The notes beneath the pieces were generated by a model, which made no database searches, was not told the DNA's origin, and saw only the letters and a list, made by a program, of their open reading frames with translations. The position numbers were made by a program, and so were the translations under genes. Positions 17,654 to 27,087 of a stretch of DNA of 64,000 nt are shown in pieces (position 1 is the stretch's first letter; every line of letters begins with the position of its first letter). The DNA is from Niallia circulans (lineage in GTDB: Bacteria; Bacillota; Bacilli; Bacillales; Cytobacillaceae). The stretch lies in contig NZ_CP026031.1 of assembly GCF_003726095.1 (NCBI RefSeq), positions 1,426,001-1,490,000 of the forward strand. Reading direction: 5' to 3'.

Positions 17654-18433
17654 TTAATCTAATAAAGCGAATAATTCTTCAAGGTGATGTATTTCATATG
17701 TGGGCAGTACATCCTGCTTTGCAGCCTTTTCACGATTAATCCAAACGGACTTTATTCCCGCCCGATTAGCCCCTAAAATATCTGTCATTAAATTATCTCC
17801 CACCATTAAGCATTCAGTTTTATCTACACCTATTAAAGAAACAGCATGCTCAAAGATAGAAGGATCAGGCTTACCTTTGCCAAAATCGCCAGAAATTACA
17901 ATATGATCAAAATAAGGAGAAATTTCTGGTGTAATAGATAGCTTAGTATTTTGCAAATGAGGCGATCCATTTGTTAATAATAACAATGAGTATTTACCCT
18001 TTAATTGATTAAGGACAGAAAATGTTTCTTCATATACGTAAGGAGATGTCTTTCTGTTTTCTGGAAAAGCTTCCGCTAATTCTTCGCCAAATTCGGGATC
18101 ATCAATTCCGAGTGCTAGTAATCCTTTTGTCCATGCATCTTTCCTGTAAACCGGGATAATCTCTCTCGTTATTGGAAAAGAAGCATGTTCTTCAAGAAAT
18201 TCTCCCCAAAGTCCTTCAAAGGGATTAATCCCGATCATTTTCGTAAATTCATATGTATCATAACCTTCATATAAAGCTCTGGCTTCCTTCCGCACAGCTT
18301 CTTCTAAACGTACAGGAGAAATTTTATATTTTTCTTCTGCCAATTTACATGTTTTAAAAAAAGCTTCTTGTACACTTTTTTTATCCCATAGTAGTGTATC
18401 ATCCAAATCAAAAATAATTGCTTTAATTGTCAT
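17654..18433 (-). CDS. HAD family hydrolase (HAD-IA, YsaA/YfnB-like)
   Basis: The 259-residue protein has motif I IIFDLDDTLLW, motif II LLLTNGSP, a Lys in GKGKPDPSIFE and motif III MVGDNLMTDILGANRAG. The helical C1 cap between motifs I and II is that of phosphatase-like HAD-IA enzymes. The substrate is unknown. AAAAGGAG precedes ATG. It is monocistronic with its own terminator. Confidence 0.88.
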   Translation of the reverse strand: MTIKAIIFDLDDTLLWDKKSVQEAFFKTCKLAEEKYKISPVRLEEAVRKEARALYEGYDTYEFTKMIGINPFEGLWGEFLEEHASFPITREIIPVYRKDAWTKGLLALGIDDPEFGEELAEAFPENRKTSPYVYEETFSVLNQLKGKYSLLLLTNGSPHLQNTKLSITPEISPYFDHIVISGDFGKGKPDPSIFEHAVSLIGVDKTECLMVGDNLMTDILGANRAGIKSVWINREKAAKQDVLPTYEIHHLEELFALLD

Positions 18434-18549
18434 TTTTCCGTTCTCCTTTTAAACAAAAAATATTTTATTCAAAGCATAGCCAAGCAAAAGGAATCTTTCT
18501 CTATAAGATTACAAGTGTTTTTAAACCACGTAAACCCTTCTTTTTCATA

Positions 18550-18584
18550 AAAAAGGACTTTGCTATTGAACAGCAAAATCCTTC
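18550..18584 (-). terminator. Terminator after the RlmI-like gene
   Basis: AAGGATTTTGCT and AGCAAAGTCCTT form an imperfect stem on the minus strand followed by TTTTTTATG. Confidence 0.7.
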
Positions 18585-18620
18585 TTTGATATTTCAAATC
18601 GAAAATAATATTCTAAGATA

Positions 18621-19847
18621 TCACTTTAGTTTTTTTATAAAAACAACTTTTAAATAATTACTTTCTGTTACTTCTTTAATATTCGCAAAATCGGCAGGTA
18701 AACCAAATTGTTCAACTATTTGATATGTTTCTTTCTGATGATGAAAGGCAGCATCAATAAATCCCTTAAACTTCTTTATATCAAAGGTTGCACAATTAGT
18801 GGAAGCGACAATAATTCCGCCATTATTGGTTATGGCAATTGCTTCTTTAAGTAAATTAGTATAGTCTTTTGCTGCGCGAAAAGTATGCTTTTTTGAACGT
18901 GCGAAACTAGGAGGATCTAGAATGACCATATCAAAGCTTAGTTGTTTCTTCACTGCGTATTTAAAATAGTGAAAAACATCTTCTACGATAATTTTTTGAC
19001 TCGATAAGTCAATATCATTTAACAGAAAATTATCTGCCGTTTTCTGCTTGCTTCTATTTGCCAAATCAACACTAGTAGTCGATAAACTACCACCAACAGC
19101 TGCCGCAACCGAAAAAGCCCCTGTATAAGAAAAAGTATTTAGAACATTTTTCCCTTTTGCATATTGATCTCGAATTGTTTTACGGACATCTTTTTGATCT
19201 AAAAAGATTCCTGTCATCGCACCTTCATTCAAGTTTACTGCGTATTTAATCCCATTTTCTAAAATAGTAAGGGGGAAATCAGCTTTTTTACCAACCACAA
19301 AATCATCGTCTTCCATATATGTTCCATTATCATCGAATCTTTTTTTCTCATAGATTCCGTCTATTTCTAATAATCGCTGCAACGATTCAACAATCCAGCT
19401 TTTATATTTATAAATGCCAATACTGTACCATTGGATTAACAGATAATTTTGGTAAAGATCAACAGAAAAGCCTCCGATTCCATCGCCTTCCCCATTAAAG
19501 ATCCGAAATGCTGTCGTTTCAGGATCCTTAAAATAGGCTGCTCTTTTATCAATTGCTTTTTTTAATCGATTTTCAAAAAAAGAATCATCAATAGGAATGT
19601 TTCTTTCTCTTGTCAAAATCCAACCAATTCCTTTATTTTGAATGGCATAATATCCTCTGCCAATAAATTTGTTTTTCTTTGTTACAACATCTATTATTTG
19701 CCCTTCTTCAAGAGAAATATTAGCTTTTATAGCTTCTTTATAAATTAAGGGATTTCCATTTAATAAATTTTTCTCAAATGGTGTTTCAATTTGTACTGTT
19801 ACGATTTCCATTTTGCCACCTTTAACTTTCCGACCTAATATTTTCAT
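18621..19847 (-). CDS. Class I SAM-dependent rRNA methyltransferase (RlmI/YwbD-like)
   Basis: The 408-residue protein has an N-terminal PUA-like domain and a C-terminal Rossmann methyltransferase: GIFLDQKDVR, NTFSYTGAFSVAAA (SAM motif), and the catalytic DPPSFARSKK. This architecture is that of 23S rRNA cytosine-C5 methyltransferases such as E. coli RlmI. Two starts are possible: ATG 19847 with GAAAGGG, or the ATG at codon 13, which has its own AAAGGTGG. The second gives a start nearer the family norm. Confidence 0.88.
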   Translation of the reverse strand: MKILGRKVKGGKMEIVTVQIETPFEKNLLNGNPLIYKEAIKANISLEEGQIIDVVTKKNKFIGRGYYAIQNKGIGWILTRERNIPIDDSFFENRLKKAIDKRAAYFKDPETTAFRIFNGEGDGIGGFSVDLYQNYLLIQWYSIGIYKYKSWIVESLQRLLEIDGIYEKKRFDDNGTYMEDDDFVVGKKADFPLTILENGIKYAVNLNEGAMTGIFLDQKDVRKTIRDQYAKGKNVLNTFSYTGAFSVAAAVGGSLSTTSVDLANRSKQKTADNFLLNDIDLSSQKIIVEDVFHYFKYAVKKQLSFDMVILDPPSFARSKKHTFRAAKDYTNLLKEAIAITNNGGIIVASTNCATFDIKKFKGFIDAAFHHQKETYQIVEQFGLPADFANIKEVTESNYLKVVFIKKLK

Positions 19848-19908
19848 ATGCCCTTTCTATTATACATGAAATGAAGCTAGACGCTAATCTTCTCTATCGT
19901 TATGTGAC

Positions 19909-20325
19909 TTAATCGTAAATTACATTTTTTCCTGCTTCGCTTAATTTTTTTAAAGATTCAAGCATATGATTTATTTCTTCATCAGAATGTCTTTCCCACG
20001 CGCCTAACTCCGCTATTATTTTCAAAGGAGACTTAGAACGATAGGAACGAGTTGGGTTTCCCGGAAATCTCTTGTCCGTTACGTTCGGGTCGTTTTCAAA
20101 CTCACCTAATGGTTCTACAATATAAATACGTTCTTTTGAAGTAGACCTTGCTAATTCAGCACCCCATTTAGCAGCATTAATCGTTGCAGTAAAATATATA
20201 TGGTTCGATTTTTTATCTTGGTAATTTGATAGGTGATTAGGTTCTAATAAATCGCCAATTTTCAGTTCTGCTTTCGTACCATGAAAAAACGGGCCATTGT
20301 CTAAAGCGTTTGTTTTAATATTCAT
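19909..20325 (-). CDS. arr: Rifampin ADP-ribosyltransferase Arr
   Basis: The 138-residue protein matches the small Arr enzymes that inactivate rifamycins by moving ADP-ribose from NAD onto the drug. Conserved residues are visible: His15 in FFHGTKA, Tyr44 in HIYFTA, and Asp84 in NDPNVTDKRFPGNPTRSYRS; these correspond to the His, Tyr and Asp of the M. smegmatis enzyme. Length is normal. AGGAGTG lies 8 bases before ATG. No mobile element is beside it and base composition fits the neighbours, so it looks like a resident chromosomal gene. Confidence 0.92.
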   Translation of the reverse strand: MNIKTNALDNGPFFHGTKAELKIGDLLEPNHLSNYQDKKSNHIYFTATINAAKWGAELARSTSKERIYIVEPLGEFENDPNVTDKRFPGNPTRSYRSKSPLKIIAELGAWERHSDEEINHMLESLKKLSEAGKNVIYD

Positions 20326-20419
20326 TCAATGCACTCCTAAATTATTATTTTCATTTTTGTAGAACAATATTAGTATAGTGGGAAATTATAAAAAAACTAG
20401 TCTATAAATAGTACTGTTA

Positions 20420-20575
20420 GTAATGGTATAATGTAAGTAGAGAAAGAAAGAAAGAATTTAACTAAAAGGGAGAAGTCTAGATACTCTCTTAAGAAAGCCG
20501 CGAGAATTCCTAGATCCTGCTTCGGAGATCACAATGGAATAGGCCGCTACTACAATACTTTTACCAAAAAACAAA
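20420..20575 (+). other. Gene-free stretch with a promoter-like -10 and structured sequence
   Basis: TGGTATAAT (extended -10, 20424-20432) is followed by about 140 bp rich in short inverted repeats, such as GATC-CTGCTTCGGA-GATC and ATTCC...GGAAT. No protein frame with a ribosome binding site was found. It could encode a small RNA, but no clear terminator in the plus direction was found except the hairpin at 20582. Confidence 0.25.
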
Positions 20576-20581
20576 TAACCA

Positions 20582-20630
20582 AACGAAATATACGCTACCC
20601 TTTAACTATCGCCGTATATTCGTTCGGTTT
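20582..20630 (-). terminator. Terminator after clpP
   Basis: ACGAATATACG pairs with CGTATATTTCGT (one bulge) on the minus strand, followed by a T-rich stretch. Confidence 0.55.
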
Positions 20631-20665
20631 TATATTCGGTTAGACTCCTTTTGCTCCGCCTCTTT

Positions 20666-21247
20666 TTATTTCACGCTAATTATTTCATCGACAATGCCAT
20701 ATTCTTTTGCTTCTTCAGCACTCATGAAATAATCCCTTTCTGTATCATTTGCTATTTTCTCAAAAGACTGGCCCGTTTTCTCTGCCATAATACGATTAAT
20801 ATGTTCTTTAAGTTTTAATATTCGTTTCGCAGATATTTCAATTTCTGTTGCCTGCCCTCTCGTTCCACCTAATGGTTGATGAATCATAATTTCGCTATTC
20901 GGTAAGGCATATCTTTTTCCTTTCGTACCAGCAAGAAGTAATAACGCACCAAAGGATCCTGCCATTCCTGTACAAATCGTCCGAACATCTGGCTTAATAT
21001 AGTGCATCGTATCATAAATAGCAAAACCAGCAGAGGTGGAACCGCCAGGACTATTGATATATATAGAAATATCTTTCTCTGGATCTTCTGCTGCAAGAAA
21101 TAGCAGCTGAGCCACGATATTATTAGCAACTTGATCATTGATCTCATCCCCAAGCATAATAATTCTATCCTTCAAAAGTCTTGAATATATGTCATAGGAT
21201 CTTTCTCCATTTGCTGATTGTTCAATAACATAAGGAATAGTACTCAT
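20666..21247 (-). CDS. clpP: ClpP protease subunit (paralogue next to a sigma factor)
   Basis: The 193-residue protein is a complete ClpP with the catalytic triad at canonical positions Ser98 (GMAGSFGA), His123 (MIHQPLGG) and Asp172. ClpP forms a barrel protease fed by ClpX or ClpC. The serine motif [12 protein letters not shown] differs from the housekeeping GMAASMGAFLL. The setting (26 bp behind a sigma factor) differs from housekeeping clpP. It resembles the second ClpP of B. cereus-group strains as I remember it. CAGGAGG is 8 bases before ATG. Co-transcription with the sigma factor is very likely. Confidence 0.95.
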   Translation of the reverse strand: MSTIPYVIEQSANGERSYDIYSRLLKDRIIMLGDEINDQVANNIVAQLLFLAAEDPEKDISIYINSPGGSTSAGFAIYDTMHYIKPDVRTICTGMAGSFGALLLLAGTKGKRYALPNSEIMIHQPLGGTRGQATEIEISAKRILKLKEHINRIMAEKTGQSFEKIANDTERDYFMSAEEAKEYGIVDEIISVK

Positions 21248-21273
21248 TGTTATTAACCTCCTGTATTCTATTA

Positions 21274-21888
21274 TTATGCGGCCATAAGCATTGGCTGTTG
21301 AGACAAATATTTTTTATCTTCTTTAGCTAAAAGGATGTTTTTATAGATTGAATTAATTAGAATAGCGGGATCTTCTCTCTTAAGTACTTCATAGTACATC
21401 CTTTGCATGTTTTCCTTATCTTCATCATGCTGATTTTTAACGATCATCGCCTCTTTTTTCACTTGATTCCTAGCTCGGAACAATACTGATTTCACAGCAG
21501 TTTCTGTTATATTTAATAATTCTCCAACTTCTTTTAAGCGAAATTGAAACCCCTCTACGAGCAGATAGACAATCCCTTGCTTAAAGGTTAATTTTTCAGA
21601 TAGAAATTCTGCCAGCATCATAGAGGTTAAATTTTTTTCTTCTGCTCTTGGTTCCTTTACTTGGATACCAATAATATCTTGTTTTTTTCTTATTTTATCA
21701 ATCCATTGATTATCAGCTATTTTTTTAAGCAAAGCAGGTGTAATATCTTTATCTTGATAATTTTCCATCGCTTTTAAAAGGGCTTCTTGAATTAAATCCT
21801 CTCGTTCCCATTTATCTAAGGAAAGATACCGACAATAGGAATCGAGTTTTTGATACAGATTTTTTATATTTTGCATTTCCATCCTCAT
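21274..21888 (-). CDS. ECF-like sigma-70 family factor
   Basis: The 204-residue protein has a sigma region 2 ([24 protein letters not shown] in full) and a region 4 helix-turn-helix ([31 protein letters not shown] in full), without regions 1 and 3. A tail of about 55 residues follows region 4. ECF factors direct RNA polymerase to stress promoters and are usually held by an anti-sigma factor. No classic anti-sigma gene is adjacent; the neighbours are a DUF4173 membrane protein and ClpP. AAAAGGAGGG precedes ATG. Confidence 0.88.
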   Translation of the reverse strand: MRMEMQNIKNLYQKLDSYCRYLSLDKWEREDLIQEALLKAMENYQDKDITPALLKKIADNQWIDKIRKKQDIIGIQVKEPRAEEKNLTSMMLAEFLSEKLTFKQGIVYLLVEGFQFRLKEVGELLNITETAVKSVLFRARNQVKKEAMIVKNQHDEDKENMQRMYYEVLKREDPAILINSIYKNILLAKEDKKYLSQQPMLMAA

Positions 21889-21960
21889 TGATAAATCCCT
21901 CCTTTTACTGTTTATATATAGAACGTTTCAGGTAGCGAAAAAGATACGGGGTCAAAAAAA

Positions 21961-23442
21961 TTATTCTTCTAATCGATATTTATTCTCTTCATGATTTTCA
22001 GGCACTTTCTTAGGCAACTCCATTGCATTAAGTAACTTTCTTGCACGGTCTTCCACGATATTATAGCTCTGCCATTTTTGATCTGTCTGCTGAAGGCGTT
22101 CCTTTTTAGCAAGCAATAATTGTTTTACGCTCTCCATATCAGGATTTTTTTCGTAATAATCTACTAGAACCGGAATAGCTGAATAAGATAAAGAATCTAT
22201 ATAGAGAAAATCAATTAAGTTTGTTTCCTCAAACCGCTGCAAATTTTTGCTAACGATTATGCGATCGATATCCATGACATTCAGGCTGCAGTAATATAAC
22301 AGGGAAAATAATAAGAAAAAACGCATAAGTTGAATTTTCTTCATCCAAATTTTTATCAATGTGAAGGAGAAAAATACCGCTAAGAGTAAAATAAAGGAAT
22401 GAGAAAATAATCGTAAATATGTATATCCATACGCCTGTTCATATAAAGATAATCGTAAATGAGCAGACAAAAGAATGATAAAGCTAAAAGCAATTAAACA
22501 GGATAAAAATATTTTTAAAAAAAGAGTGCGTTTTTTAGCAAAGCTATTTACTAACAAAATAATTGATATGTTAATCACAGTCACGATAATAAGTTCAAAG
22601 AATCCTCTTCTCGCATAGGTAGCATATGTAAAACCATTCAATAATACATCATTGAAAAAGTATTGGAACTGTACGATGGTATAAAATATATACAGCCCAT
22701 TAATGAAAAGTAAAATGGTTAATAAAGTTGTTTGCTCCCATCTTCCTTGTTTTCCTTTTCTTTCGCTTGGAATAATAATCGACCTTTTACTAATTGTCTT
22801 CATGAATAGTAATAGAAAAACAAATATTAAACCTATTCTTAGCAATGTACTTATTCCATCTATATGGAATGAAAAAAGCCGGGTGATTATGGTTACCATC
22901 ATATTATTAAAATGCTGATCTGAGGAACTAAGCAGGAAAATTAATAACATTAAAATTGGCATTACAATTACCATTCCTAATACTATTCTTTTTATAGCGA
23001 TATAATTCCTTTCATCAGAACGTGCATTTACTGATTTCCATACTAGAAAGGTTAAATATTTTCCTAATTTAAAAAAGGAAGAGACTTTCTTTCTTAAATA
23101 AAAGAAAACATCGGTATTGCACCAACTAAGAAAAGAAGGACTTGTTAATAACGTGGTATGAAAACCAATTAAACTAAAAATAACAATAAAATTAAAGAAA
23201 TAAAAAGAAGGATTAGCTATGAAAACAAAAGACAATGATAATAGCCATATGCACACAAATAGATATATACCAATTAAACGATGTGTGTGCGTTTGTTTCC
23301 TCGTTAGATAAAAATAAAAAACATAAAAAACAACAACAAAAATACTAAGGGAAATTCCAATTGTCTCTGTAAATAGCGTTATTTCTGCAATAATTGCCAG
23401 TAAAAAACAGCTTATAAAATAAATGAAATTTTTCTTGTTCAA
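21961..23442 (-). CDS. DUF4173 family polytopic membrane protein
   Basis: The 493-residue protein has about 11-12 membrane segments and the DUF4173 signature TYATYARRGFFELIIVTVIN, followed by a soluble C-terminal part of about 80 residues. The family has no known function. AAAGGGAGGG places the start at TTG 23442. It lies between the HAAS gene and the sigma factor on the same strand, with a 14-bp TACT/AGTA palindrome upstream that also resembles the site at the padR promoter. Confidence 0.8.
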   Translation of the reverse strand: MNKKNFIYFISCFLLAIIAEITLFTETIGISLSIFVVVFYVFYFYLTRKQTHTHRLIGIYLFVCIWLLSLSFVFIANPSFYFFNFIVIFSLIGFHTTLLTSPSFLSWCNTDVFFYLRKKVSSFFKLGKYLTFLVWKSVNARSDERNYIAIKRIVLGMVIVMPILMLLIFLLSSSDQHFNNMMVTIITRLFSFHIDGISTLLRIGLIFVFLLLFMKTISKRSIIIPSERKGKQGRWEQTTLLTILLFINGLYIFYTIVQFQYFFNDVLLNGFTYATYARRGFFELIIVTVINISIILLVNSFAKKRTLFLKIFLSCLIAFSFIILLSAHLRLSLYEQAYGYTYLRLFSHSFILLLAVFFSFTLIKIWMKKIQLMRFFLLFSLLYYCSLNVMDIDRIIVSKNLQRFEETNLIDFLYIDSLSYSAIPVLVDYYEKNPDMESVKQLLLAKKERLQQTDQKWQSYNIVEDRARKLLNAMELPKKVPENHEENKYRLEE

Positions 23443-23508
23443 GTTATTTTCCCTCCCTTTACATAGTTTATCTATATAGTGAAATAAAAAGAAATTCGTT
23501 GCACAGTA

Positions 23509-23522
23509 ATACTAGGTAGTAT
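23509..23522. promoter_or_regulatory. Palindromic operator-like site before the DUF4173 gene
   Basis: ATACTA-GG-TAGTAT, six-base perfect arms with a 2-bp centre, lies between the HAAS stop and the DUF4173 start. It contains TACT-N4-AGTA, like the site at 24536-24548 in the padR promoter, which suggests the same PadR binds both. Confidence 0.5.
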
Positions 23523-23535
23523 ACAAAAGAACAAC

Positions 23536-24180
23536 TTATACCGATCTTGTTGTTCCATAGCGAAAGGCAAGATAACATATTGGATATAACATTATCGTAA
23601 AAGAAATACAGATAAGGACAAATTCCGGTGTTAATAATGGATCAAAGAGTGTTAATGGAATAATCTTAAAGACAACGGAACACATAAGCAATAGATTAGG
23701 AACTAATGAAATACAAAATGTCTTCAGTAAAAGTTTTTTTCCGCCAAGGCCAAATTCCTTGCCTACTTCATATCCAAGTAAAAGCCAAAAGAATAAGTAA
23801 AGAACAATAAGAAAAAATGGAATACTGGTTAAGAGTGACCATAATTTACTGATTGTTGGATTAGATAGGCGATGATAAATGATCGTCAAACCAATTCCGC
23901 CGACAAAGAAAAACAAATTAGCGAAAAAGAAATTCCATTGCGTTTTTTTCGCAGTCATGTTTAACTCTTCTTGATACATGGCAACAACCTCTAGTGGTGT
24001 TCCTAATCTTTGGATTGCCATAATTAACGCTTCTTCTTCTGAACATTGTTTTTCAAAAGCAATCTCTTCCAATATGTCTATTAGATGAAGTTCATACTCC
24101 ATGCATATTTCTTCAGATTGCTCATGATCTTTGAGTAAATCCCGCAGCTGTTTCATGTAGGATTCTTTTGAAGAAATCAT
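23536..24180 (-). CDS. HAAS-domain membrane protein
   Basis: The 214-residue protein starts with a helical HAAS domain (about 1-75, including [19 protein letters not shown]), then four membrane segments. HAAS proteins are typically encoded right behind PadR regulators and are thought to be sensors working with them. The start ATGA overlaps the padR stop by 4 bases, so the two are translationally coupled. Confidence 0.8.
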   Translation of the reverse strand: MISSKESYMKQLRDLLKDHEQSEEICMEYELHLIDILEEIAFEKQCSEEEALIMAIQRLGTPLEVVAMYQEELNMTAKKTQWNFFFANLFFFVGGIGLTIIYHRLSNPTISKLWSLLTSIPFFLIVLYLFFWLLLGYEVGKEFGLGGKKLLLKTFCISLVPNLLLMCSVVFKIIPLTLFDPLLTPEFVLICISFTIMLYPICYLAFRYGTTRSV

Positions 24181-24509
24181 ATTCCCTTTCTCCCAATCAC
24201 TTTATCAATCGTTTGCACAAAGTTTTTCCATTCTGCTGTTTTTTGCTCCAATATTTGCTGACCAGAATCGGTAATTCGGTAATATTTTCTTGCTGGTCCT
24301 TTTTCTGATTCTTTCCAAAAAGATTCTACATATTCTTGTTTTTCTAATTTATGTAGAGCGGGATATAAGGTCCCTTCTTTTACTTGCAAAGAATAATCAC
24401 TTCTTTTTTCCATTTCTTTGACTAGTTCATAACCATACATTTCTTTCTCTGCTAATAGCTGTAGAAGTATTAAAGATGTACTCCCTTTTACTAGCTCTCT
24501 ATTGAACAT
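24177..24509 (-). CDS. PadR family transcriptional regulator
   Basis: The 110-residue protein is a short PadR winged helix ([25 protein letters not shown], then [20 protein letters not shown] in full), with a C-terminal dimerisation helix. It overlaps the HAAS gene by 4 bases. Its own promoter carries a TACT-N5-AGTA site immediately after the -10, which suggests autorepression. Confidence 0.92.
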   Translation of the reverse strand: MFNRELVKGSTSLILLQLLAEKEMYGYELVKEMEKRSDYSLQVKEGTLYPALHKLEKQEYVESFWKESEKGPARKYYRITDSGQQILEQKTAEWKNFVQTIDKVIGRKGI

Positions 24510-24535
24510 ATTTTCACCTACCTAGAAATAAAATG

Positions 24536-24576
24536 TACTTTGTTAGTATTGTATCGTTCCTATCGCTATAATGCAA
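24536..24576 (-). promoter_or_regulatory. padR promoter with TACT-N5-AGTA operator
   Basis: On the minus strand TTGCAT (24571-24576), a 17-bp spacer and TACAAT (24548-24553) form a good promoter. Directly downstream, TACTAACAAAGTA (24536-24548) is an interrupted inverted repeat like the one at 23509-23522. Confidence 0.6.
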
Positions 24577-24868
24577 TATGAAATATGACTCTCCAATCTA
24601 ATTTTTTGCTCAAATCTACGCCTTTAAAGACTAGCATTCTTCATTTAGCCATTGTATATAGTTTAACGTATGAATTGGTTCTTTCATTCCAGTTCTTTTT
24701 TCAAATGCTATTTTCTTCTAAAAAAACGAGTAAAAACCCGAATAATTATCCGAACATGTCTTAGCATACTCACATAATTTTCAGGTTTAAAATAAAATGG
24801 AATATTTCTCCCCCATCTCTGATCTTAAACAGAAAAACTGATATCCCCTGTCAATTTTACAATAATGA
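24577..24868. other. Gene-free stretch
   Basis: About 290 bp between padR and the AEC gene. On the minus strand a short open stretch ends in MKEPIHTLNYIQWLNEEC but lacks a ribosome binding site, so it may be a remnant. No clear terminator for the AEC gene was found. Confidence 0.35.
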
Positions 24869-25777
24869 TTAAATCAGAGACAAAATAACAGGCAATGTTA
24901 TTAAACTAGCTAATGTGCTAAAAAAGGTTGCACTTGATACAAAATCAGGTTCTGTTCCATATTGGACAGCATAAAGGGTTGTGTTTGCTGCTGCTGGCAT
25001 TCCAGCAAGCAGAATCATTATTTGTTTTAATATCTCATCTACTGGCAATACAAGCGTTAGCAGCCATGCAATCACTGGTGATACTATAAGTTTAAGTAAC
25101 AATGAAACAGATAGAGGGCGATAAGAAATATTTTTTAGACGGACATTAGCAAGCTGTATTCCTAAAACAAGCATGACGGTTGGAATCGCCGCATTGCCAA
25201 CTAGCTTAATAGCCTCAAGCATCGTTGCTCCAATCGGTAGATGAAGAGAATGCAAGACTGCTCCTAGAATTGCTCCATACATAACTGGTACTTTTAATAC
25301 TTTTTTTAAAGTATCTTTCCCATTTCCATCATCAACAGAGCCTTTGGCTGCATAATAAACACCGATCGTAACCATAATTAATTGCTGAATAACCATTAAG
25401 ATAACTGCATAGTGCAAGCCTGGCTCTCCGAAAACAAATAAAACAAGCGGAGTTCCATAATTACCGTTGTTCATAAATGCCGAGGATAGTATCATTCCGC
25501 ATGTCTTTCTAACCGAATAACCTCTAAAAAATCCAATAATGTAAACGATCGCGACAATACTTAATACTAACGTTAATGCGTACAGTGTCATATACAAATA
25601 GTCTATTGTAAAAGTTGTTTCATAAAAAACGCTAAAAGACAACAACGGCGTCATCAAATAAACAGATACAGCTGAAACAGATTTTATATCAATATGAAGC
25701 ATCTTTTGTCCAATGAAACCAACGGAAAAAATAAAGAAAATAGGTAATAAAATACTTAAATATTCCAATAACATCAT
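24869..25777 (-). CDS. AEC (auxin efflux carrier) family transporter
   Basis: The 302-residue protein has about ten membrane segments. The centre motif MNNGNYGTPLVLFVFGEPGL is typical of AEC carriers, which move organic acids or amino acids. The long reading from 25849 would overlap proA by 26 bases and adds a non-hydrophobic tail; the ATG pair at 25777/25774 fits the family start, although its ribosome binding site is weak. It follows proA closely and may be the third gene of that operon. Confidence 0.82.
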   Translation of the reverse strand: MMLLEYLSILLPIFFIFSVGFIGQKMLHIDIKSVSAVSVYLMTPLLSFSVFYETTFTIDYLYMTLYALTLVLSIVAIVYIIGFFRGYSVRKTCGMILSSAFMNNGNYGTPLVLFVFGEPGLHYAVILMVIQQLIMVTIGVYYAAKGSVDDGNGKDTLKKVLKVPVMYGAILGAVLHSLHLPIGATMLEAIKLVGNAAIPTVMLVLGIQLANVRLKNISYRPLSVSLLLKLIVSPVIAWLLTLVLPVDEILKQIMILLAGMPAAANTTLYAVQYGTEPDFVSSATFFSTLASLITLPVILSLI

Positions 25778-25823
25778 CCAATCTTCGTGAACTATGACAT
25801 ACCCTGGTGTAAACTGCCAGCAA

Positions 25824-27071
25824 TTAATTTCTAACTTGACCTTCTCCATAAATAAAATATTTAAAGGATGTTAAAGCATTTAATCCCATTGGACCTCTAG
25901 CATGCAGTTTTTGCGTACTGATTCCAATCTCCGCCCCATAACCAAATTCAAATCCATCTGTAAATCTTGTACTAGCATTATGATAGACTGCTGCTGCATC
26001 TACTCCTGATAAAAAAGTTTCGGCATTTTCAATATTTTCTGTAATAATCGCTTCTGAATGCTTAGTACCATAAGTATTAATATGGTTAATTGCTTCTGTC
26101 ACTCCATCTACTGTTTTTATACTTACTTTCAAAGCAGAGTATTCTGTATACCAATCTTCTTCTGTCGCTTTTTTTGCAAAAGAAAAAGTAGTGCAGACAG
26201 TTTCATCTCCATAAATCTCCACACCATTATGATGTAGTGCTTCTAATAGTGCTAATCCATGTTGAGCAAACCATTTTGTTTCTATTAAAATAGTCTCTAA
26301 GGCATTGCATACTGATGGACGTTGCGTTTTGCCGTTCAAACTAATCGCAAGGGCCATAGTTAACTCTGCGGTTTCATCAATAAATAAATGGCAATTGCCA
26401 GCTCCTGTTTCAATGACCGGAACGGTTGCTTCATTTACTACCGTATCAATTAACCCTTTGCCGCCACGAGGGATCAATACATCTAAAAATTCTTTCAAAT
26501 GAAATAGTTCTTTCGCTGTTTCTCTGCTTGTATCTTCAATTAGCTGGACTGCTTCTTTTGGAATTGCGGATTTCTCCAGCGCGCGATGGATTGTGTCAAC
26601 AAGAGCCAGATTTGATTGCTTAGCAGATGAACTTCCTCTTAAGACAATACTGTTCCCTGTTTTCAGAGCAAGACTTGCTGCATCAATCGTTACATTTGGT
26701 CTCGCCTCATAAATCATTCCCATTACGCCAATTGGCACAGTTTTCTTGATAATTTTTAAGCCATTTTCTTTTTCGATTTCTTCCACCACTACACCAACTG
26801 GATCATTCAGTTTAATTAACTCTTTTAGTGCTAAGGCCATATTATTAATCCGCTTTTCATCCAGCATAATTCGATCTAAAACAGAAGAAGATAGACCATT
26901 TTCTTTCCCGTTTTCCAGATCTATTTTATTTGCTTTTATTATTAATTCTTGATCTTCTATTAATTGTTTACTAATAAAAGATAAAGCTGCATTTTTCTGT
27001 TCCGTTGTCTTATTTAATAATTGATAACTTGCATTCTTTGCTAATTTACCTTTTTGATATACTTCGCCCAT
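25824..27071 (-). CDS. proA: Gamma-glutamyl phosphate reductase
   Basis: The 415-residue enzyme reduces gamma-glutamyl phosphate to glutamate semialdehyde, the second step of proline synthesis. Aldehyde-dehydrogenase-type landmarks are [28 protein letters not shown], the catalytic Cys in [10 protein letters not shown], and [10 protein letters not shown] near the end. AAAGGAGAG precedes ATG. It starts 16 bp after proB in one operon. Confidence 0.97.
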   Translation of the reverse strand: MGEVYQKGKLAKNASYQLLNKTTEQKNAALSFISKQLIEDQELIIKANKIDLENGKENGLSSSVLDRIMLDEKRINNMALALKELIKLNDPVGVVVEEIEKENGLKIIKKTVPIGVMGMIYEARPNVTIDAASLALKTGNSIVLRGSSSAKQSNLALVDTIHRALEKSAIPKEAVQLIEDTSRETAKELFHLKEFLDVLIPRGGKGLIDTVVNEATVPVIETGAGNCHLFIDETAELTMALAISLNGKTQRPSVCNALETILIETKWFAQHGLALLEALHHNGVEIYGDETVCTTFSFAKKATEEDWYTEYSALKVSIKTVDGVTEAINHINTYGTKHSEAIITENIENAETFLSGVDAAAVYHNASTRFTDGFEFGYGAEIGISTQKLHARGPMGLNALTSFKYFIYGEGQVRN

Positions 27072-27087
27072 TTTCCATCTCTCCTTT

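Noticed and set aside
21889..21960. TGAAAC before the sigma gene as an autoregulated ECF promoter
   Set aside because: TGAAAC is present, but a matching -10 would place the start of transcription inside the ribosome binding site.
24577..24868. Cationic peptide frame MLRHVRIIIRVFTRFF on the minus strand
   Set aside because: No ribosome binding site and only about 20 codons; likely chance.
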